Positions 48,903-59,234 are shown, numbered from the stretch's first letter. The stretch: DNA of 64,000 bases from Picocystis sp. L7 (GCA_020975725.1 QXJR01000003.1:496001-560000), one strand, 5' to 3'. Notes: generated from the sequence alone by a model not told the origin. A program made the numbers and translations.

Positions 48903-49249
48903 CTTTCCTTCCCAAATGGCGCCTGTTGGTGCCTGGGAATGCCTGGTGATGTCGGAATGGGACCCATGGGACCCCCTCCCACCAAGGACCGAAAAGACAG
49001 CGGTCTTTACACGGTCCAAACGCGGTCCACGAGAGGAAAGGGACGTTGGGGACCGGACGAAGGGGAAGAGACGCCCCGGGGGAGAAACACGGTTGTGAAA
49101 TCGTTGTGAAGGAGGGGCGGGTGGGGATTCCATAGGGTCGAGGGGGAAGGGTCGCCAGGTGGCACATATGGATTGCAGAGGGGAAGTGGAGCCATGTCAC
49201 ATGCACCGTTTCAAGAGTCGGATAGGACCTGCCGAGGCCACACAAAAGG
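48903..49249. other. spacer between the beta-lactamase-fold gene and PHYLLO
   Basis: 347 bases with both flanking genes on the minus strand: promoter of the former and 3' end of the latter. Nothing else was recognised. Confidence 0.5.
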
Positions 49250-52200
49250 TCATTTCCACGTGCCTGGAGGAGGGCTGGATGGAGGTTGGATCCAACGCAC
49301 CAGGTGCGACAGGAGTCCAAGAGGTGCCTCCAAGGGCAACGCATGGCCTGCACCTTCCACCGATGCACAGGAACAACCGCACGACGAGAGGCGATCCAAC
49401 ACACGCATGTAAGATGCGTCACGTGAACCAGCCACGAAAAGGAGGCGTCCTCGCGACCACGAATCGCAGTCCGAGGCCAAGAGGTAGGGCCACAGGTCCG
49501 GTTGGCGACCTGGACTGAGGCCGGACACCGCACATGCCAATGCAGCTGCACGCCCGTTTGCGATACGACGTTCCACGACCTCCTGGAAGCAAGGATGCGT
49601 GCGCATCGAATCCCACATCGACGAGGCGTACCAACGACGAACGAAAGACGACACGCCGTGGGCGCGGATAGTACGAGCGCGAAGATCGTCCTCTGCACAT
49701 CGAGTGGCACGTGCGGTTGGATCCGACACGCCAGGCGAACCCGAGACCAAACAAGCAGAAGACACGACGTCCTGGTGATGGATGGATGCATGGAGGGCTA
49801 TCCTGGCGCCCATGGAATAGCCCACACAAATGCACTGGCCTCCAAAGATGGCCATGAGCGCTGCCAGAGCGTCGGAGACAGCTGGCAAGGCGTAGGCCTC
49901 GAAGACACGTTCTCCTTGCAGCACTTCCGAAAGGTCATTGTGCTCCGGTGCGGAAAAAGGACCAGAAACACGTGGTTCTGAAACAGCGCTTCCTATGTCC
50001 AAGACACGCGATTCGCCGTGACCTGGAAGGTCTACCGATATGCAACGGAAGCGACTCGAAAGGGGCCGCATCAAAGGAAGCCAGTCTTCCTTGCAACCCA
50101 AGAAACCGTGCAAAAACAGCAACGTTGGTCTCTCTGAAGACCCTGACCCAGGACCAATTTCACAGACACGAAACAAGTACCGTGCAACTGCCGTGTCCAC
50201 TGACCAATAATCTTCATGGGTAGCTGGAGGAGGGCATGCATCTGCCAGCACATGAGCCTTCAGAATGTCCATCCCTCCTTGCAGTATCTTTCCACCTTTG
50301 AGCAGTGACATGCGCGTGCCTCCCAGGATTTCTCTTCTGCCACCATTCTGGCAGACGCTGGGGCTACTCCTGTTTGCAACTAGTTCCCCTGCAAACCAAC
50401 CAAGTGTACCCAAGCCATGAGCTGTTTCGGTGATGCATTCCGCATCTATCGCAGCGGAGAGGTGCACTAGAACTGACATTCCCACGTCCGCCTCGAAGGA
50501 GCTACTGACCACACAACGAATGCCTTTCAACTGTGCCCATCGAAAAAGTTGCACGGTCTTCTCAAGCCCACCGAGCACTGATGGCTTGAGGACAAACACA
50601 CTTACCCCTGCGAGGGTGTCCCACGCTGCGCTGCCATCGTTCGACGACGTGCTAATCTCATCCACTGTCTCATCGAAAGCAACTGGAATCCCTGACATTC
50701 TCTGAAAGTCGAGACTGTCCAAGTAGGAGCGGCATGGCTCTTCGACATACTCCAGGTTGCATGATTCCACCCCTTCACCAAAGTACAAAGCCTCCTCGAG
50801 GGACCAAGCACGATTCGCATCACACCGCAGTTGAACAGAGGGGCCCACTGTCGCCCTGATGCTTTGTAACAGTGCTATGTCCTCTGCAACATTTCTGTTT
50901 CTGCCTACCTTCACTTTTACACAACTGTATCCTTCCCCCACAAGGGACAGTGCCCTGTCCTGACCCTCCGCAGCAGTGCTGCACACCCCGATCAGTCCTG
51001 CACAACGGATTGAGGGAGAAGTGCCCCCTCCAGCTATCAAACTACCAAGATTTCTCTCTGTTGCATTGGCCAAGAGGCTCAACACAGCTGACTCGAGGCC
51101 AAAACGTACGCTGGGTAAAAAGTAGCAGAGGTCTGTGCCAAATACTGTTCGAAGCCATGCATCCAAGCTTCCATCCAACAGGCACACATTCACCGGCACT
51201 TGTATCCCCCCTTTATTTATCCTATTACAGATGAATGTGAGTTGATCTTCTACTTGTTGAATGGACTCAGCATGGAGGCCTGGAAGAGGCGATGTCTCCC
51301 CCATTCCTTTGTGGTGTTTGCCGTTGCTGCAGGAGGGCATGCGCCCTTCTAGTTCAATAATAATTCCATCCCTACTAGAGTTGCTGTTTACGGTTAGGCT
51401 TTGTTTCAATGGGAGGGCGAATCTTTTGACTTGGGCCATGCCTATGTCGACATAAGTCGATGCACGAGAGCAACCATTCCCATCCACAGCGGGACATGCG
51501 CTCAAACTCAACGCTCGGTTCAACGCCTTCTCGATGGAATTTTTCATGGTCTCGTGGAACTTCAAATTGTCAGCCTTGTCAATCTGAACTTCGATCACTG
51601 AATGTCCGCTCATGGACCAGGATCTTTCCAGTGCTTGCAAGAAATCTCCAACACAGCACACCTTCTCATGATACGTGCAATGGGCTTGACAGAGCATGCC
51701 AATATCAACATCTTCCGTGGGAACGACAAACATGGTCTCAAAGACGTCTTTGGACACTTCCCTTGCTACAGGCAAGTAATTGAAAATGCTTCCACCCCCG
51801 TTATTGACCACAACTACTGTCACTGGATACTGATCAGGGACATCTCGAAGAAACAACAATCCATTGGTATCGTGGAGGAACGATGCATCTCCAATAACAA
51901 GCGTTGCTGGTGTCCTCAATCCAACCGCATAACCGCACGCAGTGCTGAGGACACCATCAATTCCACTGGCCCCTCGGTTGGCTGCGACCAATGTCCCACT
52001 AGAACCCTGGCTCCTTCTTGGATCGGCGTACATGTCAAAATCCCGAATGGGCATCGAATTTCCAAGAAACAGAGCATGACCCTCTGGCAGCATCTTGGAC
52101 ACAAAATTTGCAACATGAGCCTCTGTCAGTCCTTCTTTCCATCGTAGACAAGTGTTTACTTGCTTTTCCACAGCAGAATCCACAAACTTCCAGGTGCATG

Positions 52201-55042
52201 CGTAGTCCAAATCCCTCCAAAATGGCCGCAAAGTGCCTATCTGTTCAACAATGAGGTCCACAAAAACTTCACTTGGCATTTGTATTCTGTCGGTCAAAAC
52301 ATGGCCAGGGTCGTGCCTCTCCCAGCTCGGTGCTACGAAAATCCACCTGCTTCCGCATTTAGACTTGCACGACTCCTCCAAAAATGTTTGTATGCGCTTA
52401 GAGACAAGGTGGCTGCCAAACTGGATGATGGTTTGTGGTCTCAGACGTTTCTGTGCATCTTGGGAGAGCAGCACTTGGTCAGCAAAGCTTACAAGGCAAG
52501 CATCTACCCCTGCCAGATGACCCATCCGCAGACCAGAAGCAACATCCCCAACCACTGGCCAACCCAGTGCCTCGGACAGCTTCAATGCAGAAAAAGGCAC
52601 TCGGGGAGAGGTCGATTGACCGACAACAATTATCCCTTTCTCCACGCGTTGGAGGTCCCTACCCATGTCCTCGATACTATTCCCATAAAGCTGGTGTCCG
52701 AAATTTATTCTTGTGAATGGTTGGTCTGAGGCAACCCAATTCTCCAGACCCTCCAGGCATGTCTCTCTCCATTGGATTGCAATAGGAGCCAATGGTTCAC
52801 GAAATGGACAATTCAGATGCACCGGACCTGGCCGGTTCGAAGCACCCACAGCATGCGCAACAGCTTGGTCGACTGTTGTTAACAGCATGCGTGCTGGAAT
52901 TTCGTCCGTGGCAGAAGGAAGGTCACACTCGAACCTCACGTTTCTTCCAAAAATGCCAGCTTGATGGATGGTCTGATTTGAACCATTATCCAACAGTTCT
53001 TTGGGCCTATCTGCTGTCAAAACAAGCATGGGAATATTCGATTCGTGGGCTTCGACCACTGCTGGCAGCAAGTTTGCCACAGCTGTGCCAGATGTAGTTA
53101 TCACGACTGCAGGCTTTCCTCTTCCTCTGCTGAACCCCAAGGAATGGAAACAGAGGGATCGTTCGTCCAGGCAAGTGCGTACCGAGGCTCGGGGATTCCT
53201 TGCAACTGCAAGAGCAAGTGGAGTTGAACGCGACCCCGGGGCCACACAGAAGTACCTCACACCCAGCCTGCAAAGCTCCTCCACGATCATACGTGCCCAC
53301 AGAGAGTTCGGATTCGGCTCCTCTGGGAGAGGGCATTGGCATGTGAGGACTTTTTCATACTGCCGTATCTTCAAATCAAGCTCATCCCACTCTGCTGTGG
53401 GATCCGCACTTTTTACGATGCCCACACCCGCGTAAAGCTGAATTCTATTTCGTGTTTCTTCCTTGTTCCCTACCAATAATGCCGATCGAATTGCCACAGA
53501 AAACTCTGCATTCCTACTACCTATCCACCCAAATGGTCCCGCATAGAACCCACGATCGAAAGGCTCCAGGTCTAAGATGGCTTTCCGGGCGGCTTCTCTG
53601 GGAAAGCCGCAAACTGCTGGAGTGGGATGGAGTGTGGAAATGATTTTGTCTTCGCTTGTATGAGGCAACAGTGTGCCACTTAGTCTACTATACAGGTGCT
53701 GGACAGAAGCTTGCTTCACCACTTCCTTTTCAATCTCTAGCCTCACGCTATCAGCCTCACAAAGGTGCTTCAGTGCCTCTTGCACTGCATCTTGCACAAC
53801 ACTAAATTCAGCATGTTCTTTGGGGCTAAGCATCAGGTCCAAAGCCAGTGCCAGATCGGCTTTGCTGTTTCCTGGTTGTGCCCTTGGGCGCGTTCCAGCC
53901 ATACTTTCGCTTGCAACTTTACTTCCCGTCTTGCAGAATAAGCGCTCTGGAGTACTACCAAAGAATGCTGTGCCCGATGGAAGCTGCAAACAAAACTGAT
54001 AGGCTCTTGGATCGAGCTCTTGGAGGGCAGCAAGTGTGCTGAATGGATCCATGGATGCTGGAATGATCGTCTGAGTGCGGCGGGCCAGAACAACCTTTGC
54101 AAGATCACTTCCTCCACCATTGGTTCCTGCAGCATTGGCCTCTAATCTTCTGAGCAGTCCTCTCACCAGATTTTGCCACTCTGTTGCTCTCGGACAATGT
54201 ACTGTGCTGGTGGACGCAGAGTTGCTCGCACCAGTCCGTTCCCCAGGGCTGGCCAGGCACCTATCGACAATCTCACGACAGCGATCGATCGATTGCTGGA
54301 ATCGCAAGGGTAGACCTCCTTCCTCGTCCCACACCACTGTGCAAGAGACAAGCGTGCATCCCGGTGCTTCCCTGCACTCCAGGATTGGTAGCATGAAGTA
54401 GTAGGATCCAAACTCTTCCCATTCCAATCCCGGCCTGGCCCTACAGTCGAACCTTGTTCCACCAAATGCTTGTATGTTTGGTATATCGTCTGGAAGGTGT
54501 CTGTGGATTGACCTGCACACCGTCTGGTCGAATGTTTCTCCCCCTGTCCCACGCCAGATTCTGCTTGCCCCCACCCCTGCAGTTGCTCCGGCGAACTCCT
54601 CTCGCACAGGTTCAATTGTCTCTCTTCCCGACTGCCCCACTCTTGACACCTTCGGCGCGCTCCGAGGCGAGAAGTACACTTTAGGCACTCCGCTCACGTT
54701 TGCATCTACCTGTCGGATCCATTCCAGGACACCCTCTGTGCGAGGTGCAGCGACCTGAAGCCGTACGATCCCGCTGGTCAAGTCCATGCTTTCGAGCCTC
54801 ATCGATTCCAGGCGCTTGCGGAGAGTGTTCAAGGCTTCCCGGATGGACGAGACCGCTTCCAGCTGCAGGAGCTGCACGTGTGCTATCGGCAACTCCGTCG
54901 GCATGGACGCTTGGTTCTTGGCCGTTTCGGCTCCGTCCACAGTGCGTGCGGGCCTCGTTCCACCCCTTTCGCTCTTCCTTCGGGTGCAGGAGACCTTCCT
55001 GCGTCCTCCAGGTCCCCTCGTCAGGCGCGTGCGTGCGGCCAT
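49250..55042 (-). CDS. PHYLLO: PHYLLO: fused MenF-MenD-MenC-MenH for phylloquinone/menaquinone synthesis
   Basis: A single-exon, 1,930-residue, four-enzyme fusion. About residues 60-570 are isochorismate synthase (MenF) with a complete chorismate-binding catalytic half (D-P-F-S-T-L-A-A-L, G-S-T-P-E-R-L-F, M-A-G-T-R-P-R, L-H-P-T-P-A-V-C-G, Y-A-G-P-F-G-W). About 580-1165 are the ThDP enzyme MenD (V-A-P-G-S-R-S-T-P-L). About 1200-1550 are OSB synthase MenC (C-V-K-V-K-V-G, D-A-N-R-A-W, E-E-P, F-D-E-T). About 1645-1925 are MenH (L-H-G-F-L-G-C, G-Y-S-M-G-A, G-A-G-H-A-L). The fusion turns chorismate into o-succinylbenzoate. The basic Ser/Arg/Thr-rich leader looks like a plastid transit peptide. ATG 55159 would add 39 residues. 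In land plants the MenF part is cut down; here it is whole. Confidence 0.95.
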   Translation of the reverse strand: MAARTRLTRGPGGRRKVSCTRRKSERGGTRPARTVDGAETAKNQASMPTELPIAHVQLLQLEAVSSIREALNTLRKRLESMRLESMDLTSGIVRLQVAAPRTEGVLEWIRQVDANVSGVPKVYFSPRSAPKVSRVGQSGRETIEPVREEFAGATAGVGASRIWRGTGGETFDQTVCRSIHRHLPDDIPNIQAFGGTRFDCRARPGLEWEEFGSYYFMLPILECREAPGCTLVSCTVVWDEEGGLPLRFQQSIDRCREIVDRCLASPGERTGASNSASTSTVHCPRATEWQNLVRGLLRRLEANAAGTNGGGSDLAKVVLARRTQTIIPASMDPFSTLAALQELDPRAYQFCLQLPSGTAFFGSTPERLFCKTGSKVASESMAGTRPRAQPGNSKADLALALDLMLSPKEHAEFSVVQDAVQEALKHLCEADSVRLEIEKEVVKQASVQHLYSRLSGTLLPHTSEDKIISTLHPTPAVCGFPREAARKAILDLEPFDRGFYAGPFGWIGSRNAEFSVAIRSALLVGNKEETRNRIQLYAGVGIVKSADPTAEWDELDLKIRQYEKVLTCQCPLPEEPNPNSLWARMIVEELCRLGVRYFCVAPGSRSTPLALAVARNPRASVRTCLDERSLCFHSLGFSRGRGKPAVVITTSGTAVANLLPAVVEAHESNIPMLVLTADRPKELLDNGSNQTIHQAGIFGRNVRFECDLPSATDEIPARMLLTTVDQAVAHAVGASNRPGPVHLNCPFREPLAPIAIQWRETCLEGLENWVASDQPFTRINFGHQLYGNSIEDMGRDLQRVEKGIIVVGQSTSPRVPFSALKLSEALGWPVVGDVASGLRMGHLAGVDACLVSFADQVLLSQDAQKRLRPQTIIQFGSHLVSKRIQTFLEESCKSKCGSRWIFVAPSWERHDPGHVLTDRIQMPSEVFVDLIVEQIGTLRPFWRDLDYACTWKFVDSAVEKQVNTCLRWKEGLTEAHVANFVSKMLPEGHALFLGNSMPIRDFDMYADPRRSQGSSGTLVAANRGASGIDGVLSTACGYAVGLRTPATLVIGDASFLHDTNGLLFLRDVPDQYPVTVVVVNNGGGSIFNYLPVAREVSKDVFETMFVVPTEDVDIGMLCQAHCTYHEKVCCVGDFLQALERSWSMSGHSVIEVQIDKADNLKFHETMKNSIEKALNRALSLSACPAVDGNGCSRASTYVDIGMAQVKRFALPLKQSLTVNSNSSRDGIIIELEGRMPSCSNGKHHKGMGETSPLPGLHAESIQQVEDQLTFICNRINKGGIQVPVNVCLLDGSLDAWLRTVFGTDLCYFLPSVRFGLESAVLSLLANATERNLGSLIAGGGTSPSIRCAGLIGVCSTAAEGQDRALSLVGEGYSCVKVKVGRNRNVAEDIALLQSIRATVGPSVQLRCDANRAWSLEEALYFGEGVESCNLEYVEEPCRSYLDSLDFQRMSGIPVAFDETVDEISTSSNDGSAAWDTLAGVSVFVLKPSVLGGLEKTVQLFRWAQLKGIRCVVSSSFEADVGMSVLVHLSAAIDAECITETAHGLGTLGWFAGELVANRSSPSVCQNGGRREILGGTRMSLLKGGKILQGGMDILKAHVLADACPPPATHEDYWSVDTAVARYLFRVCEIGPGSGSSERPTLLFLHGFLGCKEDWLPLMRPLSSRFRCISVDLPGHGESRVLDIGSAVSEPRVSGPFSAPEHNDLSEVLQGERVFEAYALPAVSDALAALMAIFGGQCICVGYSMGARIALHASIHHQDVVSSACLVSGSPGVSDPTARATRCAEDDLRARTIRAHGVSSFVRRWYASSMWDSMRTHPCFQEVVERRIANGRAAALACAVSGLSPGRQPDLWPYLLASDCDSWSRGRLLFVAGSRDASYMRVLDRLSSCGCSCASVEGAGHALPLEAPLGLLSHLVRWIQPPSSPPPGTWK

Positions 55043-55356
55043 GGCCCGCAGCACGGCGCAGCACGCGCGCTGGCCTGCCGCAGCCTTTCCACGTCTGCAG
55101 TGGATTTGGAGTGGATGCACCAGATCTTCCCCCCTATCCCCCTTTCCTCCCGTCTCCATCCGGGTTCGAACCCGTCCGATCGGGGAAACAGTCCGGGGTC
55201 GAGACGGGGCTGTGTCGCCTCGAAAGGGATTCGAAAGGGACGTGCCGGTGTGGGCACCTCCAACCTCCCCCCGTCCGAAGGGATCCCCTCCAGAGAAGAA
55301 ACTCCCACGAGGGGAGGGGGGGGGGGGTGCCGACGTGTCGATCGAAGAGGACGACG
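55043..55356. promoter_or_regulatory. shared divergent promoter of PHYLLO and DUF3593
   Basis: 314 bases separate two head-to-head genes, both likely plastid proteins. It contains the perfect 14-base palindrome CGGGTTCGAACCCG (55161-55174) and a G-run near 55315-55327. If PHYLLO starts at 55159 the palindrome lies directly before its ATG. Confidence 0.5.
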
Positions 55357-55860
55357 ATGCCGACGGCCATCGCGTCGAAACCGACGCCCTTCGCGATCGA
55401 AAGGAGGCGGAATGGACCGAAAGGGAAGCCTTCCAAGGCAGTGAAGAGCTGGAAGGGGACGGTGGGGACGTCCCCACGGAAAGGACGATGCGTGCGAGCG
55501 CGAGCACTGGTCGATCCGTGGTCCATCTCCACGGAAACGATCGTCGGTCAGCTCTTCGCAACGTCGTTGTTCCCGTACCTGGGATTCCTGTACTGGCTCA
55601 CCAAACCCAGGAAGAAAACCAAGGTGCCGGGAACCTCGCTGTTCGGATTCTACTTCCTGCTGGTCTTCGTGTTCGCCACGATCCCAGCGGGCATCTATGC
55701 CAAGGTGCACTACGGACAACAACTGGCCAACGTAGACTGGTTGCACGGAACCGCAGAGTCGCTGCTCACCATCACGAATCTCCTGGTGGTGCTGGGCTTT
55801 CGGAGCGCCATCAGGGATGTGGAAAAAAAACAAGGGCAAACGGAGGGAAAGCAAGAGTGA
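55357..55860 (+). CDS. DUF3593 plastid membrane protein
   Basis: A 167-residue protein. The N-terminal about 50 residues are Arg/Lys/Ser-rich and look like a transit peptide. The mature part has three hydrophobic segments: L-F-P-Y-L-G-F-L-Y-W-L-T-K, then L-F-G-F-Y-F-L-L-V-F-V-F-A-T-I-P-A-G-I-Y-A (split here by the length rule: the latter begins at about residue 90), then the C-terminal L-T-I-T-N-L-L-V-V-L-G-F. The block A-K-V-H-Y-G and L-A-N-V-D-W-L-H-G-x-A-E-S-L-L-T is the mark of DUF3593, found in plants, algae and cyanobacteria. Its function is unknown; thylakoid or envelope location is inferred. It is divergent from PHYLLO. Confidence 0.88.
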   Translation: MPTAIASKPTPFAIERRRNGPKGKPSKAVKSWKGTVGTSPRKGRCVRARALVDPWSISTETIVGQLFATSLFPYLGFLYWLTKPRKKTKVPGTSLFGFYFLLVFVFATIPAGIYAKVHYGQQLANVDWLHGTAESLLTITNLLVVLGFRSAIRDVEKKQGQTEGKQE

Positions 55861-55923
55861 GAAGGAGACCGACAGTCTCGCCTCTGACAATAACAACGCA
55901 ACAGGTGGCCGTGTCCAAACCTG

Positions 55924-57144
55924 CTATCCATTTTTACGTGCAATGACGAACCTGGGTATACCAGCAAGGTCAGAAACAATGCGGATGTTATGAAAGGCGC
56001 AGCTCCCATTGTCGAGCCGCATCGTACGAAGCTCCTCTTCAAGCGCATTTGCATGAAGCTCCCCGTTCGTTTCCAATCCCAAGAAACCGTCGGCCACCAA
56101 GAAATCCCGTGCCCCCGTGCAGATGATCTGCAATTCCTTTAAACCGTCTGAACTACCGCCATCCAGCGCAAGGATAGGTTCGTGCCTGCCCACCTCAGCC
56201 TGCAGGCGTGGCAGACTGGCCGGAGGGATGTATGGTGGATTGCTCACAATTCCTGCCAGCTTGCCCTTGAGATGGGCTAAGGGATCGAACCATGTGCCTT
56301 GCATTGTTCGGATTTTGTGCGAAAGCTTTGATCGAAGCGCGTTCTCTTGTGTGTATCGTAGGGCTTTGGGACATTTGTCTACTGCCCAAACCAGTCCGTC
56401 GGCAGAGCATCGGTGCATTGCATCTGCCACGGCAATGGCCAGCGCACCACTGCCGCATCCTAAATCCGCCCATGGTCCGAATTGGTGCCTTGGTGACTGC
56501 AAAATGTGATTCCTAGCGATCTCTGCCAGCACTTCTGTTTCCGGCCGGGGGATGAGCACGCCCGGACCGACCACCAGCGTATACTCCATCCAGAAGGAAG
56601 TGCTCGTCAAGTATTGGAAAGGTTCGCGGTTTTCAATCCTTCTCCTCCAAATGTCCCGCAAACCATCCAGTTGCTCTCTGAGCAGAATTTCTCCGCGCTG
56701 GAAGGAATCTTGGGATGCCTCTGGACGTATCCGTTTCCAATTGGCGTCGGACCAGTCTTTGTCGGTTGCGTTCCGGAAGGCCGCCACCGCATCGTCCAGC
56801 AGCCAATCTAGTTCTCTGCACAGCTCCTCTTCCGTCGGACCTCCATCTTGCTCGTAGAACGAATCTCCCACGGCTTTCACCAGGCGCTTCGAATCCTTCC
56901 ACCACTCAAACAGATCCTTGCCTGGGACGAGGTGCACCGCAGGACGTTCGCAGAGCGGTGTCGGCAGGGACGTTCCACCATCGTCCAGGTGGTTCGGACC
57001 GTCGCACGCATCGCGCGAACGGCTCGCGCACCTCCTCCGCGATCGGGAACCTGCCCAACGTTGCATCGTGACGTTCCAATCGTTTCGAGGCGCTCGAAGT
57101 CGAAGGAGAAGCTCGAGGCCGCGGCCGCCGTTCCTGTGGAGCAT
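55924..57144 (-). CDS. PrmC/HemK-type release factor glutamine methyltransferase
   Basis: A 406-residue SAM-dependent enzyme that methylates the glutamine of the GGQ motif in peptide-chain release factors. The N-terminal helical domain precedes R-R-R-I-E-N-R-E-P-F-Q-Y-L-T. The catalytic part has V-L-I-P-R-P-E-T-E (family signature), motif I W-A-D-L-G-C-G-S-G-A-L-A-I and motif IV I-V-S-N-P-P-Y-I-P, where N-P-P-Y binds the glutamine. The first about 60 residues are Arg-rich and may be a transit peptide to plastid or mitochondrion, where bacterial-type release factors act. ATG 57144 is first in frame; ATG 57066 is an alternative. It converges on DUF3593 with 63 bases between stops. Confidence 0.93.
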   Translation of the reverse strand: MLHRNGGRGLELLLRLRAPRNDWNVTMQRWAGSRSRRRCASRSRDACDGPNHLDDGGTSLPTPLCERPAVHLVPGKDLFEWWKDSKRLVKAVGDSFYEQDGGPTEEELCRELDWLLDDAVAAFRNATDKDWSDANWKRIRPEASQDSFQRGEILLREQLDGLRDIWRRRIENREPFQYLTSTSFWMEYTLVVGPGVLIPRPETEVLAEIARNHILQSPRHQFGPWADLGCGSGALAIAVADAMHRCSADGLVWAVDKCPKALRYTQENALRSKLSHKIRTMQGTWFDPLAHLKGKLAGIVSNPPYIPPASLPRLQAEVGRHEPILALDGGSSDGLKELQIICTGARDFLVADGFLGLETNGELHANALEEELRTMRLDNGSCAFHNIRIVSDLAGIPRFVIARKNG

Positions 57145-57443
57145 CGTCGGGCTGGTTGTTCAGGTGCAAGTGGTGAGCTCCAGGACGCAGCATCGGATTC
57201 AAATGGCGAGTAAACGGGTAAAACTGCACGGGAATGAAGTCCAAGCATAAGAGTGTGGCCAACTGCGAGGCAGTGGACAGAACCTCAAGCGTTGCGACTC
57301 AACAGGCCAACGCATTTGGGAACGTTCCACTGCGTATTCCAAGCTCCCTGCACAATGCAACGACGGTCGGACTGCCGCAGCATGTTGGCATCCAGGAAGG
57401 GACCAGTCCGTTAAATTCTGGGTGCAAAAGTTGCTTAAGATTG

Positions 57444-58187
57444 CTACACGGTATGTACAGTAGGTGTTGCAAAGTATCCTTTGAGCTCGTATCCAGTTGG
57501 ATCGTTCGGACTGGAGCCAGGCTTCTTGTCGATGATGCCGTGGTGCACCGAGTAGCGCCCGATCCGGCGGTCTTCCACATACTTTTCGATGGCGATGGTG
57601 ATGGACGAGAACGCAATTTCCGCATACGGGATGTCGTCGAAAGGGAACAGCTTTACCTCCAAGCTCTCCGGTCCCGTTCCGTACACGTACGGCGAGGCGA
57701 GGCTCCCTCGGAAGAGGATGTATGCCTGTCCTATCCTGGGGACGTCGAAGTGAGCGAACGGTGCGTGCACGTCTACCATCGCTTTGACTTCTTCCAAGGT
57801 TTCCCGTTTGGCACCTTCAACGGCGGATTCTCCCAGTTCCATGAATCCAGCCGGCAGCGTCCACATCCCTTTGCAAGGTTCGATGCCTCTCCTGCAGAGG
57901 AGCATCTTCCCTTGGTGTTCCACGATGCATCCCACCACCATCTTCGGGTTCTGATAGTCCACTTTCCCACACGAAGTGCACACGTGTCGCCATTGGCTGT
58001 CTCCTTCCGGCACGGCCGCTTGCACTTCTCCGCCGCAGCTGCTGCAGAACTTCACCCACGGCTGCAGGGTCGGCGGCCCGTCTCCCTGCTTCCCTGACCG
58101 AACACGTGCGTCCCTCGTCTTCCCAGCCCTCCCGCTCCTCCTCCACGGCCTCGCACGCGTCGCGAGGTGCGCCGAAACGCGCCACAT
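57444..58187 (-). CDS. Nudix hydrolase with zinc ribbon (plant NUDT23-like FAD/ADP-ribose pyrophosphatase)
   Basis: A 247-residue protein. A leader rich in Arg/Ala (about 35 residues) suggests plastid import. A zinc ribbon follows (C-S-S-C then C-T-S-C, about residues 53-80). The Nudix box is G-F-M-E-L-G-E-S-A-V-E-G-A-K-R-E-T-L-E-E-V, matching G-x5-E-x7-R-E-U-x-E-E with Val where Gly is usual, as in NUDT23. Plant NUDT23 cleaves FAD and so sets flavin levels in plastids. The same substrate is inferred. ATG 58187 was chosen; ATG 58370 in frame would add 61 residues of low-complexity sequence. It is divergent from ARL5 with 251 bases between. Confidence 0.9.
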   Translation of the reverse strand: MWRVSAHLATRARPWRRSGRAGKTRDARVRSGKQGDGPPTLQPWVKFCSSCGGEVQAAVPEGDSQWRHVCTSCGKVDYQNPKMVVGCIVEHQGKMLLCRRGIEPCKGMWTLPAGFMELGESAVEGAKRETLEEVKAMVDVHAPFAHFDVPRIGQAYILFRGSLASPYVYGTGPESLEVKLFPFDDIPYAEIAFSSITIAIEKYVEDRRIGRYSVHHGIIDKKPGSSPNDPTGYELKGYFATPTVHTV

Positions 58188-58438
58188 CGATTCGCTTCTC
58201 GGACGCGATGCGCACCGTCGGCCCCGCCCCTCCCCCGTCCGATCGCCACTTCCCGCAGAGGCCCATCTGTCCAGGGTCTGCTCCTCCGCGGGGAGTGTAT
58301 TTTTGGGTCCCCTCGTTCCCCACGGTGTGACCACGCGTGGGTCTTGGTCAGATTCGCTTCGACAGACCATACGTCGAAGCACACAACGAATCGCATCGAG
58401 ACCGCCTTTCCACGTGTGCAGACGTGAAGATCTGCAAG

Positions 58439-59115
58439 ATGGGCGTGGCGGCGTCTTGGATGTGGTCGTGGCTGTTCCCTAGGAAGGAGTACAAGATCGT
58501 GGTGGTGGGCCTGGACAACGCCGGGAAGACCACGATGCTGTACAAGCTCTACCTGGGAGAAGTGGTGATCACGCGACCGACGGTTGGAAGCAACGTGGAA
58601 GAGGTCAAGTACAGGAACCTCACCTTCGAGGTGCGTGGGATGCGGCGAGTGGCGGCTCGAAAGCGAACCGTGCGTGGTGTGGAGACGAAGCTGACGCACG
58701 CGTGCAGATGTGGGACCTCGGAGGACAACAAGCGCTGCGTCCTTCGTGGGAAACCTACTACCAGGACACAGATGCAGTCGTGCTGGTCGTAGATAGTACC
58801 GATAGAGGAAGGCTAGGGACCGTGAAGGAAGAGTTGTTTCAACTGCTGGCTCACGAAAACCTGAGACGAGCCTCCGTCCTCGTCCTGGCCAACAAACAGG
58901 ACCTGGCCGATGCAATGACTGCCGCAGAATTGAGCACGTCTCTGTGCCTCACCGACATCAAGAAGCACAGCTGGCACATTCAGGCGAGTTGCGCCCTTAC
59001 CGGGGAAGGATTGTGGGAAGGCATGGAATGGATTTCCGAAGAAGTGAAGCAAAAGCACAAGGCCAAGGAGAAAGGAGAAAAAATAGCCAATCCCGTCAAC
59101 AGCCCAGTTACTTGA
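58439..59115 (+). CDS. ARL5: ARL5-type ADP-ribosylation factor-like small GTPase, two exons
   Basis: Exons 58439-58630 and 58708-59115 (77-base intron, donor GTGCGT, acceptor CAG, phase 0) give 199 residues. The N-terminus M-G-V-A-A-S is a myristoylation site. GTPase motifs are complete: P-loop G-L-D-N-A-G-K-T-T, switch region [16 protein letters not shown] (interrupted by the intron just upstream of M-W-D), N-K-Q-D and C-A-L. G-S-N-V-E-E marks ARL5, which recruits the GARP tether to the trans-Golgi network. A lysine-rich tail extends beyond the usual 179 residues. Confidence 0.95.
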
Positions 59116-59234
59116 CGATGATAGCAAGCACCCACGGAACCAAGAAAAGTCTTGGAACATACATCGCACCTTCCCACCAATTTTTGCTCCTCAGGGTCCA
59201 GGCCGGCTTTGATCTGGAACTCCAGCCGCTGCTT

